A stretch of 18,788 bases of DNA from NCBI GenBank assembly GCA_963613665.1, contig CAVEAL010000033.1:1-18788 (forward strand), in the 5' to 3' direction. Source of the stretch: F23-B02 sp963613665 (GTDB lineage: Bacteria; Bacillota; Clostridia; Oscillospirales; Oscillospiraceae). Of this stretch, positions 7,599 through 14,445 are shown piece by piece; the stretch's first letter is position 1; the number at the start of each line of letters is the position of its first letter. The position numbers and the translations under genes are program-made. Below the pieces are notes generated by a model, which saw only the letters and a program-made list of their open reading frames with translations, made no database searches and was not told the DNA's origin.

Positions 7599-7627
7599 AA
7601 TATAGCACAAACTATGTTTTGTGTCTA
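7599..7627 (-). promoter_or_regulatory. Promoter of the rnf operon
   Basis: On the minus strand, -35 TAGACA (7622-7627), a 17-base spacer and -10 TATATT (7599-7604), with TG placed as in an extended -10. It gives a leader of about 25 bases before rnfC. The spacer holds most of an inverted repeat, CACAAA-ACATAG-TTTGTG (7606-7623), which could be an operator. Confidence 0.75.
7606..7623. promoter_or_regulatory. Inverted repeat inside the rnf promoter (operator?)
   Basis: Perfect 6-bp arms CACAAA and TTTGTG separated by six bases lie between the -35 and -10 of the rnf promoter and overlap the edge of the -35. Its position is right for a repressor site. The sequence matches no regulator I can name with confidence. 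Confidence 0.4.
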
Positions 7628-7761
7628 CAATCAATGACTCGATTTTCGTGTAATTTTTGTGGTTTTTGGCGCTTTATCATGACAAATGATTAACAATTGC
7701 ACATATTTTAACGCAAAATTTGCTTATTGCAGTTAATTCCGGCGATTGTTAAAAACGGGGC

Positions 7762-7790
7762 TTATCAAAATGCCGCTTGTGCTGTATAAT
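7762..7790 (+). promoter_or_regulatory. Promoter of the GH2 gene
   Basis: -35 TTATCA (7762-7767), a 17-base spacer and a perfect -10 TATAAT (7785-7790), about 30 bases ahead of the start codon. A second TATAAT follows at 7798-7803, and CATTATAATG (7795-7804) is a palindrome, so the stretch is rich in -10-like elements on both strands. Confidence 0.65.
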
Positions 7791-7820
7791 TATACATTAT
7801 AATGTTACGGAGGTATCGCC

Positions 7821-9515
7821 ATGCTTACACGATGGGGAGAGAAGCTCGACAGAGACAATGTGCTGCCGGAATATCCGCGTCCGCAGATGCGGCGCGGGTC
7901 GTATATAAATCTCAACGGCCTGTGGGACTATGCCTTCACCGCCGCCGGGGAAAAGCAGCCGGACAGGTGGGCGGGAAAGATACTCGTCCCCTTCTCGCCC
8001 GAGTGCGAGCTGTCCGGCGTTGGGCGAATGCTGAAGCCCGACGAGTATCTGTGGTACAGGCGCGACTGGGTAAGGCCCGAGTTCCCGGAGGGACACCGCG
8101 TCATACTGCACTTCGGCGCCGTCGATCAGAGCTGCACCGTGTACATAAACGGTCTGCGCGCATACAGGCACAAGGGCGGCTATCTTCCCTTTGAGTTTGA
8201 CGCAACGGGCTTCCTTTCCGGGGATGTAAACGAGATATCGCTGAGTGTGCGCGACGTGAGCGACACGTCGTATCACGCGCGCGGCAAGCAGCGTACAAAG
8301 CGCGGCGGCATATGGTACACGCCGCAGAGCGGCATATGGCAGACCGTATGGGCCGAGTGCATCCCTCACGACTGCATAAGGGCGCTGCACATAACGCCGG
8401 ACTTCGACAATGCCTGCGTGCGCGTGCGCGCCGACACCGTCGGCGACAGCAGAGCCTATGCCCTGTTTGACGGGCAGCGGTATCAGCTTCCGGCAGTGAT
8501 GCCCGTCCCCGGCTTTGAGCCCTGGTCGCCGGAAAACCCCAAGCTCTACGATTTCTCCGTCGTCTGCGGCGAGGACAGGGTCGAAAGCTATTTTGCCATG
8601 CGCAAATTCTCCGTCGAGGCCGACTCCAGGGGCGTGAAGCGCCTGTTTTTAAACGGCAGGCCGTATTTCCACAACGGGCTTCTCGATCAGGGCTACTGGT
8701 CAGACGGCATGTACACCGCTCCCTCGGATGAGGCGCTCGTTTTCGACATTCAGACCGCCAAGGACATGGGCTTCAACATGCTGCGCAAGCACATAAAGAT
8801 CGAGCCTCTGCGCTGGTACTATCACTGCGACAGGCTGGGCATGCTCGTCTGGCAGGACATGATAAACGGCGGCGGCAGCTATAACCCGGCCGTCATTTCC
8901 GCGCCGCTCGTGACGGGCGTACACCTTAGCGACAAGAACCATAAGCTTTTCGCACGCGGCGATCTCGAGGGCAGGGTCGAATACGAAACGGAGCTCAACG
9001 AAATGATCGGGCTTTTGTATAACTGCCCCTGCATTGCCATGTGGGTGCCCTTCAACGAGGGCTGGGGGCAGTTCGACGCGGCCCGCATCGCGGAAAAGAT
9101 CGCCGGTATCGACCCGACGCGCACGATAGATCACGCCTCCGGCTGGCACGATCAGAAGATCGGGCAGGCAAAAAGTCTGCACGTCTACTTCAGAAAATAC
9201 AGCTTCAAGCCCGACAGGCTCGGCCGCGCGGTCATGCTCACGGAATTCGGCGGCTACAACCTTCGCTGCAGACATCACAGCTTCGGCAGCGCCGACTTCG
9301 GCTACAAAAAACTCAGAAGCGAAAAGGAGCTGCAAAGGGCGCTTGAGAAGCTCTACTCGGAGCAGATAAAGCCCGCCCATGAGCAGGGGCTTGCCGCCGC
9401 CGTATACACGCAGCTGAGTGATGTGGAGGAGGAAGTCAACGGTCTCATGACATACGACCGCAAAGTGGTGAAGCTGCCATGCGAAACAATGCGAAAAATC
9501 GTAAACGTGGAGTAA
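7821..9515 (+). CDS. Glycoside hydrolase family 2 protein
   Basis: A 564-residue beta-glycosidase of family GH2 (beta-galactosidase, glucuronidase or mannosidase type). Residues 10-180 are the sugar-binding jelly-roll domain (LNGLWDYAF, then CTVYINGLRAYRHKGGYLPF). Residues 190-265 are an immunoglobulin-like sandwich, shorter than usual. Residues 272-564 are the TIM barrel. FNEGWGQFD (411-419) gives acid/base Glu413 and MLTEFGGYN (472-480) gives nucleophile Glu475. There is no signal peptide, so it should act inside the cell on an imported glycoside. It lacks the extra C-terminal domains of LacZ, which fits the short GH2 group. It stands alone, with GGAGG nine bases before the ATG and a strong terminator after it. 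The substrate is not readable from sequence. Confidence 0.93.
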   Translation: MLTRWGEKLDRDNVLPEYPRPQMRRGSYINLNGLWDYAFTAAGEKQPDRWAGKILVPFSPECELSGVGRMLKPDEYLWYRRDWVRPEFPEGHRVILHFGAVDQSCTVYINGLRAYRHKGGYLPFEFDATGFLSGDVNEISLSVRDVSDTSYHARGKQRTKRGGIWYTPQSGIWQTVWAECIPHDCIRALHITPDFDNACVRVRADTVGDSRAYALFDGQRYQLPAVMPVPGFEPWSPENPKLYDFSVVCGEDRVESYFAMRKFSVEADSRGVKRLFLNGRPYFHNGLLDQGYWSDGMYTAPSDEALVFDIQTAKDMGFNMLRKHIKIEPLRWYYHCDRLGMLVWQDMINGGGSYNPAVISAPLVTGVHLSDKNHKLFARGDLEGRVEYETELNEMIGLLYNCPCIAMWVPFNEGWGQFDAARIAEKIAGIDPTRTIDHASGWHDQKIGQAKSLHVYFRKYSFKPDRLGRAVMLTEFGGYNLRCRHHSFGSADFGYKKLRSEKELQRALEKLYSEQIKPAHEQGLAAAVYTQLSDVEEEVNGLMTYDRKVVKLPCETMRKIVNVE

Positions 9516-9531
9516 ATGTGCTGCGTTGTGC

Positions 9532-9567
9532 AAAAATGGCGAACCGAAAGCCCGGTTCGCCATTTTT
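9532..9567. terminator. Bidirectional terminator
   Basis: A perfect 15-bp stem, AAAAATGGCGAACCG (9532-9546) with CGGTTCGCCATTTTT (9553-9567), has a six-base loop and T-runs on both strands. It ends the GH2 transcript from the left. From the right it overlaps the original stop codon of the frameshifted small gene (9566-9568). Confidence 0.93.
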
Positions 9568-9704
9568 ATTCATCATCTCCGATTTCTTCCGGACAGCTTT
9601 CAATATATAATTCCTCGCACTCCCGCTGAGCCTTTATTATTTATGCCCAAGGCTTCTTCGCTTGCAGAGAGCATTTTCAAATACATCTTCTTATAATCAG
9701 GCAT
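9566..9704 (-). pseudogene. Small MPDYKK-type protein gene, frameshifted
   Basis: Starting at the ATG at 9704, with GGTGGGGTGA just upstream, the reading frame gives MPDYKKMYLKMLSASEEALG and then ends after 34 residues in an atypical tail at 9600. In the neighbouring frame the same strand continues as KAQRECEELYIESCPEEIG and stops at 9566-9568. Removing one A from ATAAATAATAAAG (about 9638-9655) would join both parts into one protein of about 45 residues, LGIIIKAQREC... at the join. As I recall, small clostridial proteins beginning MPDY(K/E)K and ending in an EAQ..CEELYI-type segment exist; their function is unknown to me. The gene faces an XRE regulator across a shared operator. A sequencing error instead of a real mutation cannot be excluded. 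Confidence 0.65.
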
Positions 9705-9723
9705 AATTATCACCCCACCCGTC

Positions 9724-9752
9724 ATTATAGGACTTATAGTCCTAATCGTCAA
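9724..9752 (-). promoter_or_regulatory. Promoter of the small MPDYKK gene
   Basis: On the minus strand, -35 TTGACG (9747-9752), exactly 17 bases, and a perfect -10 TATAAT (9724-9729). It starts transcription about 13 bases ahead of the start codon at 9704. The spacer is almost filled by a perfect palindrome, so the promoter is very likely repressed by the neighbouring regulator. Confidence 0.85.
9728..9744. promoter_or_regulatory. Palindromic operator, probably for the XRE regulator
   Basis: TAGGACTTATAGTCCTA is a perfect inverted repeat with 7-bp arms and a TAT centre. It occupies the spacer and touches the -10 of the leftward promoter. The XRE gene begins about 50 bases away on the other strand, so this regulator is the obvious candidate to bind it. 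Binding itself is inference. Confidence 0.75.
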
Positions 9753-9795
9753 GCTTTTCGACTTTTGCATCGTATAGTAGGCATGGTGATGCAAA

Positions 9796-9996
9796 ATGAA
9801 GCTTCGTATTCGTGATCTGAGCGAAGACCATGACCTTACGCAGCAAAAGGTTTCCGAAATACTGATGTGCGATCAGTCGCTTTATTCAAAATACGAGCGC
9901 GGCGAGAGAGCTCTTCCGCTTGAGCTTGCCGTAAAGCTTGCCGATCTGTACGATGTCAGCCTCGACTATCTTGTCGGCAGAGAATATTCAAAATGA
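9796..9996 (+). CDS. XRE/Cro-type HTH transcriptional regulator
   Basis: A 66-residue protein that is one helix-turn-helix domain of the Cro/CI (XRE) family with nothing added. RIRDLSEDHDLTQQKVSEIL, then DQSLYSKYERGERALPLELAVKLADLYDVSLDYLVGR, shows all helices and the family ending DYLVGR. Its role is DNA binding as a dimer, usually repression. GGTGATG lies seven bases before the ATG. The -10-like TATAGT (9773-9778) has no good -35 partner, so its own promoter is weak or depends on another factor. It is divergent from the small frameshifted gene, with a palindromic operator between them, and ends inside its own terminator. Confidence 0.92.
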   Translation: MKLRIRDLSEDHDLTQQKVSEILMCDQSLYSKYERGERALPLELAVKLADLYDVSLDYLVGREYSK

Positions 9997-10021
9997 ACAG
10001 CCGAAGGGCTGTTCATTTTTT
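9991..10021 (+). terminator. Terminator of the XRE gene
   Basis: A 13-bp stem, AAAATGAACAGCC (9991-10003) with GGCTGTTCATTTT (10008-10020), has a GAAG tetraloop and ends in six Ts. The stop codon of the XRE gene (9994-9996) lies within the left arm. Confidence 0.92.
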
Positions 10022-10055
10022 GACGCGCAGGTTTACATAACGCGTAAAGCACCTA

Positions 10056-10084
10056 TTGTAATGCAGAGCGCACTGTGGTAAAAT
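10056..10084 (+). promoter_or_regulatory. Promoter of the permease-folC-ruvX operon
   Basis: -35 TTGTAA (10056-10061), a 17-base spacer and -10 TAAAAT (10079-10084), about 33 bases ahead of the permease start. No other promoter is visible before ruvX. Confidence 0.6.
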
Positions 10085-10117
10085 GGTGAAAAATTATCGC
10101 TGACGGAGGTCAGATAC

Positions 10118-11275
10118 ATGACAAAGATAAAGGGCGAGAGCGAGCTCACCTTCATGGAGGCCGCGAGCATAATCGTCGGCCACGGTGTCGGTGCGGGCAT
10201 ACTGTCCGTTCCGTATCTTGCGGCGCACAACAGCTTCCGCGAGACGCTGCTCATACTGCTCATAGGCTACGCGGTTGCGCTCATTCTGCATTTTCTCATC
10301 GCAGAGCTCAGCCTCAACAACAACGGCGCACAGTTCGTAAAGTGCTTTGACGCGGAGCTTTTCTCCGGCAGGGTCAAGACCTTTTTCACCTGGACGGCCT
10401 TTGTTCTGCTGGGCGTTTCGGTCATCGTGAACGTCAGTGCGTTCCTGACAGGCGCGGCGGCGGTATTCAGAAACTGGTTCGGCCTGCCGGATATCGTCGG
10501 TATGCTGATATTCTACGCGCTCGGCGCGGGAGTCGTGTTCGTCGGCATGAAGCTCGTGGGCATATGCGAGAAGATCTCCGTGTTTCTCATGGTCGGTGTC
10601 GTCGGCATTCTGCTTGCGGCAACGCTTCTGCGCGAGGTGAGTCCCCTCCCCGGCAGCTGGCAGGGCTTTAATAATGCGCTTGCGCTGTTCGGCATGGTGT
10701 CGTTCTCGCTGTCGGCCGTAATGAGCACGCCGCAGGTCGTAAAGGGACTGGGCGGAGATGCAAAGCGCATCCGCGCGGCCATTGCCGCAGGGCTCGGCAT
10801 AAACCTTGCGCTCATCTTCATCATAACGCTCATGACGCTGCTCGGCGCGGGCTCGGATATCTCCGAGGACGGCGCGCTGGTCGATCTTTCGCGGCATCTC
10901 GGCGGCTGGGTGGCAATAATCGGCTACATATTCACGCTTTTGGCGCTTGCCACCTCGTTCTGGGCGAATACCCTCAACCTGCGCGACATTGTCGGCGAGC
11001 AGACCGGCTGGAGCAAAAACCTCTGCTGGCTTCTGGCCTCCCTGCCCTGTCTGGTGCTGGCGCTGTTCGGCGTGAGCAGTTTTGTCGGCTTCACCCGCTT
11101 TGCGAGCATCATTCAGATAGTCACCGGCATCGGCATAATCATAGCCTACAACCGCTCGCGCAAGCGCACGGGTGCATCCCCCATCTGCGGAAAGTTCGGC
11201 ACGCTGCCGTTTCAGATACTCGTCATTGTCTTTTCGCTGCTGTCGAGCGTCGGCGCGGTGCTGCCGGTGAACTGA
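10118..11275 (+). CDS. Amino acid permease, aromatic/hydroxy amino acid type
   Basis: A 385-residue integral membrane transporter with about 11 hydrophobic segments. The N-terminus LTFMEAASIIVGHGVGAGILSVPYLA (residues 10-35) has the glycine-rich first helix of the APC superfamily and resembles the Trp/Tyr permease and SdaC/TdcC group (HAAAP). FGMVSFSLSAVMSTPQVVKGL is the middle signature. It should import an amino acid with a cation; which amino acid cannot be told. GGAGG stands nine bases before the ATG. It is the first gene of a four-gene unit and its stop is one base from the next start, so it is likely co-translated with the alpha/beta hydrolase. Confidence 0.85.
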   Translation: MTKIKGESELTFMEAASIIVGHGVGAGILSVPYLAAHNSFRETLLILLIGYAVALILHFLIAELSLNNNGAQFVKCFDAELFSGRVKTFFTWTAFVLLGVSVIVNVSAFLTGAAAVFRNWFGLPDIVGMLIFYALGAGVVFVGMKLVGICEKISVFLMVGVVGILLAATLLREVSPLPGSWQGFNNALALFGMVSFSLSAVMSTPQVVKGLGGDAKRIRAAIAAGLGINLALIFIITLMTLLGAGSDISEDGALVDLSRHLGGWVAIIGYIFTLLALATSFWANTLNLRDIVGEQTGWSKNLCWLLASLPCLVLALFGVSSFVGFTRFASIIQIVTGIGIIIAYNRSRKRTGASPICGKFGTLPFQILVIVFSLLSSVGAVLPVN

Positions 11276-11276
11276 C

Positions 11277-12176
11277 ATGAAGAAAAGATATCTGCTTGCG
11301 GCCGTACCGCCGCTTGCCGTCCTGGAGATTTATAATTACATATTCGCGCGGCGACGTCCGCCGCTGATGGCGGCGCTTCTGGATAAGAAAACGCACGCAG
11401 CGGAATATTACCTCTGGCGCGACGCGAGAGCTCTGGCTCTTGAGAACAGCGTGCACCTCTGCTACACCATACGCTCCGAACGCGGCGAAAGTCTGCAGGG
11501 CTTTTACTTCCCCTGCGGCAAAAAAATCGGCAGGAAGATCGCCTTTATCGTCCACGGCTACCACTCCGAGCACGCGGAGACCGCCGGGATGCTGTTCGAG
11601 TACTATTTCAGCCGCGGCTTTGATATCTTCTGTCCGGACAATACCGCTTCCGGACTCTCCGGCGGCAGCTGGTTCGGCTACGATGTTTTTGAAAGCCGAG
11701 ACTGCCTGAAATGGCTCGGCTTTCTGGAATACAAGTTCGGCTGTGACATTCAGGTCGTGCTGCACGGCTTTTCTCTCGGCGGGGCCACGGTCATGAAAAT
11801 GAGCGCTTCCGTTCCCGGCACGGTGAAATTTATCGTCGAGGACAGCGGCTTTGTCGATGCCCGTCCCATATTGCGCTCGCAGCTCGGTCCGGCGTACGGG
11901 CTCATTGAAAAGCTCAACCGGCACATTGCCGGCTATGATCTGGATGACACGGACGTTATGCCCGAGCTTGAAAAGGCCGCGCTCCCCATGCTTTTCGTTC
12001 ACGGCACGGACGACCCCACCGTCCCATTTGAAAACGCGGTGCGGGCTTACGACGCATGCACATGCCCCAAGGATCACCTTTTCACGGAGAACACGCGGCA
12101 TATAGAGACAATGTTCACAAACGGCGCCGCATATGCGGCTAAGATAGACGCGTTTATCGCAAAATACATCAAATGA
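11277..12176 (+). CDS. Alpha/beta hydrolase, membrane-anchored
   Basis: A 299-residue serine hydrolase. Residues 5-24 form an uncleaved signal or anchor helix. The alpha/beta fold starts near IAFIVHGYHSEHAE (88-101). The nucleophile elbow is HGFSLGGATVM (163-173) with Ser166. VHGTDDPTVPF (241-251) supplies the acid, Asp245 or Asp246, and NTRHIETM (272-279) supplies His275. The arrangement matches the BAAT/esterase-like family of clostridial hydrolases similar to YqkD, whose substrates are mostly unknown. It starts one base after the permease stop and ends ten bases before folC. Confidence 0.85.
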   Translation: MKKRYLLAAVPPLAVLEIYNYIFARRRPPLMAALLDKKTHAAEYYLWRDARALALENSVHLCYTIRSERGESLQGFYFPCGKKIGRKIAFIVHGYHSEHAETAGMLFEYYFSRGFDIFCPDNTASGLSGGSWFGYDVFESRDCLKWLGFLEYKFGCDIQVVLHGFSLGGATVMKMSASVPGTVKFIVEDSGFVDARPILRSQLGPAYGLIEKLNRHIAGYDLDDTDVMPELEKAALPMLFVHGTDDPTVPFENAVRAYDACTCPKDHLFTENTRHIETMFTNGAAYAAKIDAFIAKYIK

Positions 12177-12186
12177 AGGTCTGAAT

Positions 12187-13458
12187 ATGGATTACAAGCA
12201 GGCATTGGAATACATTAACGGCACGTCGTGGCGAGGCTCGCGCCTCGGGCTCGAGCGTATATCGGAGCTCTTGGAGCGGATGGGAAATCCGCAGTCGGAG
12301 CTCAAATTCGTCCACGTCGCCGGAACGAACGGCAAGGGCAGCATATGCGCTATGCTCGCCTCCGTCATGCGCAGAGCGGGCTGCAAAACGGGACTGTACA
12401 CCTCGCCGTACCTGCGTCGGTTTAACGAGCGCATGCAGATAAACGGCAGGGAGATCGAGGATAACACGCTTGCCGCAATCGTTACGGATATCCGGCGTCA
12501 CGCCGACGCGATGGACGATCATCCGACCGAGTTTGAGATGATGACCGCCGCGGCTCTGCGCTGGTTTGCCGACTCCCTCTGCGATATCGTCATTCTTGAG
12601 GTCGGCCTCGGCGGCAGATACGACGCCACCAACGTCATCCCCTGCCCGGAATGCTGCGTGATTGCGAACATCGGCCTTGACCACACGGCAGTGCTCGGTG
12701 ATACGCTGTCCGAGATCGCATACGAAAAAGCCGGGATCATAAAATACGGCGCGGCGGTCGTCATGTATCAGCAGTACGCCGAGACGATGGAGACCGTGCG
12801 CGAGGTCTGCCGCGAAAAGAGCGCAGAGCTGTACGTCCCCGATTTCGAGGATATCCGAACCGAGTTCGACTCAGTGGACGGGCAGGTATTCTCCTACGGC
12901 GGCACGAACTATGCGATACCGCTTCTGGGCGAGCATCAGCGCCGCAACGCAGCGACCGTGCTTGAGACCGTATCCGTTCTGCGCAGGCAGGGCTGGGATA
13001 TCCCCGACGACGCGGTCGAGGCCGGGCTCTACGCCGTCGTCTGGCCGGCTCGCTTTGAGATACTGCACACCGAGGATCCCTGGTTTGTGCTCGACGGAGG
13101 GCACAACCCGCAGTGCGCATCCGCCCTGCGCGAGTGTCTTGAGCACTATTTCCCCGACTCGAAACGCGTCGCGCTCGTCGGCGTTTTGAAGGATAAGGAC
13201 TATAAGGAAATAGCCTCGACGCTTGCACCGCTGTTCGATGCCTGCGTGTGCGTAACGCCGGAATCCGAGCGTGCGCTGCCCGCGTCGGAGCTTGCCGGGT
13301 ACTTTGCCGGCAGCGGCCGCGAGGTCTGCACCGCCGGCAGCGTCGAGGACGGCGTTTCGCTGGCGCGTGATATCGCGCAGGAGCGTGACGCCATGGTCTG
13401 TGCCTTCGGCTCACTGTACATCTGCGGGCAGGTGCGCGCCTGCTTCGGTCTGAAATGA
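12187..13458 (+). CDS. folC: Folylpolyglutamate synthase/dihydrofolate synthase
   Basis: A 423-residue cytosolic Mur-ligase-type enzyme that adds glutamate to folates with ATP. The P-loop is HVAGTNGKGSICAML (43-57). TGLYTSPYLRRFNERMQING follows directly and is the folate-binding loop of FolC. VGLGGRYDATNV (138-149) and IGLDHTAVLG are the next conserved blocks; FVLDGGHNPQCA opens the C-terminal domain. The length is normal. AAGG lies about eight bases before the ATG, a weak site, so expression may lean on coupling with the gene before it. The dihydrofolate synthase activity is not certain for every FolC. Confidence 0.95.
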   Translation: MDYKQALEYINGTSWRGSRLGLERISELLERMGNPQSELKFVHVAGTNGKGSICAMLASVMRRAGCKTGLYTSPYLRRFNERMQINGREIEDNTLAAIVTDIRRHADAMDDHPTEFEMMTAAALRWFADSLCDIVILEVGLGGRYDATNVIPCPECCVIANIGLDHTAVLGDTLSEIAYEKAGIIKYGAAVVMYQQYAETMETVREVCREKSAELYVPDFEDIRTEFDSVDGQVFSYGGTNYAIPLLGEHQRRNAATVLETVSVLRRQGWDIPDDAVEAGLYAVVWPARFEILHTEDPWFVLDGGHNPQCASALRECLEHYFPDSKRVALVGVLKDKDYKEIASTLAPLFDACVCVTPESERALPASELAGYFAGSGREVCTAGSVEDGVSLARDIAQERDAMVCAFGSLYICGQVRACFGLK

Positions 13459-13467
13459 GGTGGATAA

Positions 13468-13875
13468 ATGCGGATAATGGGCATAGATTACGGCGATGCG
13501 CGCACGGGGCTTGCGGTCTCGGACGCGATGAATATTCTTGTCGGTGAGGCTTGGACGGTCAGCCAATGGGATACCGATGCGTTGGCCGACGAGATCATCC
13601 GCGAGGCAAAGGCGCGCGGAGTTGAGCGCTTCGTTCTGGGCCTTCCGAAAAACATGGACGGCTCCGAGGGTGCGCGGGCGGAAAAATGCCGCGAGTTTGC
13701 GGCAGCGTTGGAAAGCCGCAGCGGCATTCCCGTCGTCATGTGGGACGAGCGCCGCAGCAGCGTCGAGGCGCACGCGATACTTCATGCAAACGGCAAAAAA
13801 GAAAAAAAGCACCGCAGGACCGTTGACGCGGTCGCGGCGAGCCTCATCCTCGAGGGCTACCTCGGAACATTATGA
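13468..13875 (+). CDS. ruvX: Pre-16S rRNA nuclease / Holliday junction resolvase RuvX (YqgF)
   Basis: A 135-residue RNase H-fold nuclease of the YqgF family. RIMGIDYGDARTGLAVSD at the N-terminus carries catalytic Asp7. LGLPKNMDGSEG and MWDERRSSVEA are the middle blocks, and VDAVAASLILEGYL (119-132) carries the second Asp, Asp120. In bacteria it trims the 5' end of 16S rRNA and has been proposed as a junction resolvase. GAGGTGG precedes the ATG, and the gap from folC is nine bases. It is the last chromosomal-type gene before the mobile region. Confidence 0.95.
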   Translation: MRIMGIDYGDARTGLAVSDAMNILVGEAWTVSQWDTDALADEIIREAKARGVERFVLGLPKNMDGSEGARAEKCREFAAALESRSGIPVVMWDERRSSVEAHAILHANGKKEKKHRRTVDAVAASLILEGYLGTL

Positions 13876-13935
13876 GCATATCTGCATCCGGCACCGAGTG
13901 CCCGCTTTCACCAACGTAAGGATACAAAACGGGGG

Positions 13936-14307
13936 TTAGTCGATTTTTCCTACGAAACGGTAGTAAATATCGACGAGCTGTTCCTTTTCGCCGTCCTCGC
14001 CTATGGTTTTCTCATGCACGACGATTTTCTCAATCAGGGCGTTGAGCATTTCGGCGGTCAATTCCTCCGGATGTACGTACTGCTGAATGAGACCGATCCA
14101 TTGGTCAATGTTCACGACAGTCTGCTGTTCCGTGGCAAGCTCAGCTTGCAGCCGTTCAACTTTTGCCAGTACGTCGGCCTGCTCTACTTGGTACTTTTCA
14201 GACAGTACATTGAAGTTGTATTCCGTGACGCGCTCTGCCGCCCAGTCCTCACAAAGTTTGGAAAACAGTTTGTCCAGTTCCTTCTCTCGCTTCCGTAAAA
14301 TGGACAA
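13936..14307 (-). pseudogene. Large serine recombinase, C-terminal remnant
   Basis: A 123-residue open frame whose content fits the end of a TnpX-type large serine recombinase. It is a coiled coil (EKELDKLFSKLCEDWAAERV through VLAKVERLQAELATEQQTV) followed by LTAEMLNALIEKIVVHEKTI and VDIYYRFVGKID, the DUF4368-like ending. The catalytic resolvase domain, the recombinase domain and the zinc ribbon, several hundred residues, are missing. The first codon is TTG with no clear ribosome binding site, and a stop lies 11 codons upstream in the same frame. It cannot be an active integrase; it marks the edge of an old insertion just after ruvX. Confidence 0.8.
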
Positions 14308-14386
14308 TATCGGTGAAGCCTTGCCGTTTTGAGAAGTCTTCTAACAGAATCTTTTGGAAAGAGATTTGTCAAGGGTGCTTTTTCCT

Positions 14387-14440
14387 AAAACAAGCCTGCA
14401 ACACATCCCACACAGTAGTGGGTGTGTCGCAGGCTTGTTT
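14387..14440 (-). terminator. Long hairpin, terminator of the beta-propeller gene
   Basis: Stem AAACAAGCCTGC (14388-14399) with GCAGGCTTGTTT (14429-14440), continued by ACACATCCCAC (14401-14411) against GTGGGTGTGT (14418-14427) with one bulge. Read on the minus strand it ends in TTTT, five bases past the stop of the gene at 14446. Confidence 0.8.
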
Positions 14441-14445
14441 CTTTA

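Noticed and set aside
6212..7693. Long plus-strand open frame of 493 codons opposite rnfC
   Set aside because: It is antisense to a certain rnfC gene, has no ribosome binding site and shows the low-complexity residues of a shadow frame in GC-rich DNA.
9566..9996. Toxin-antitoxin pair made of the XRE gene and the small gene
   Set aside because: The genes are divergent and separately terminated, not overlapping in one operon, and the small protein shows no toxin motif. A regulator with target gene is simpler.
10094..11278. Minus-strand open frame of 394 codons opposite the permease
   Set aside because: Its composition is Ala/Arg/Glu/Asp-rich without hydrophobic core or motifs; it mirrors the permease codons and is a shadow.
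12761..13414. Arginine-rich minus-strand frame opposite folC
   Set aside because: Extreme Arg content without structure is typical of a wrong frame over GC-rich coding DNA.
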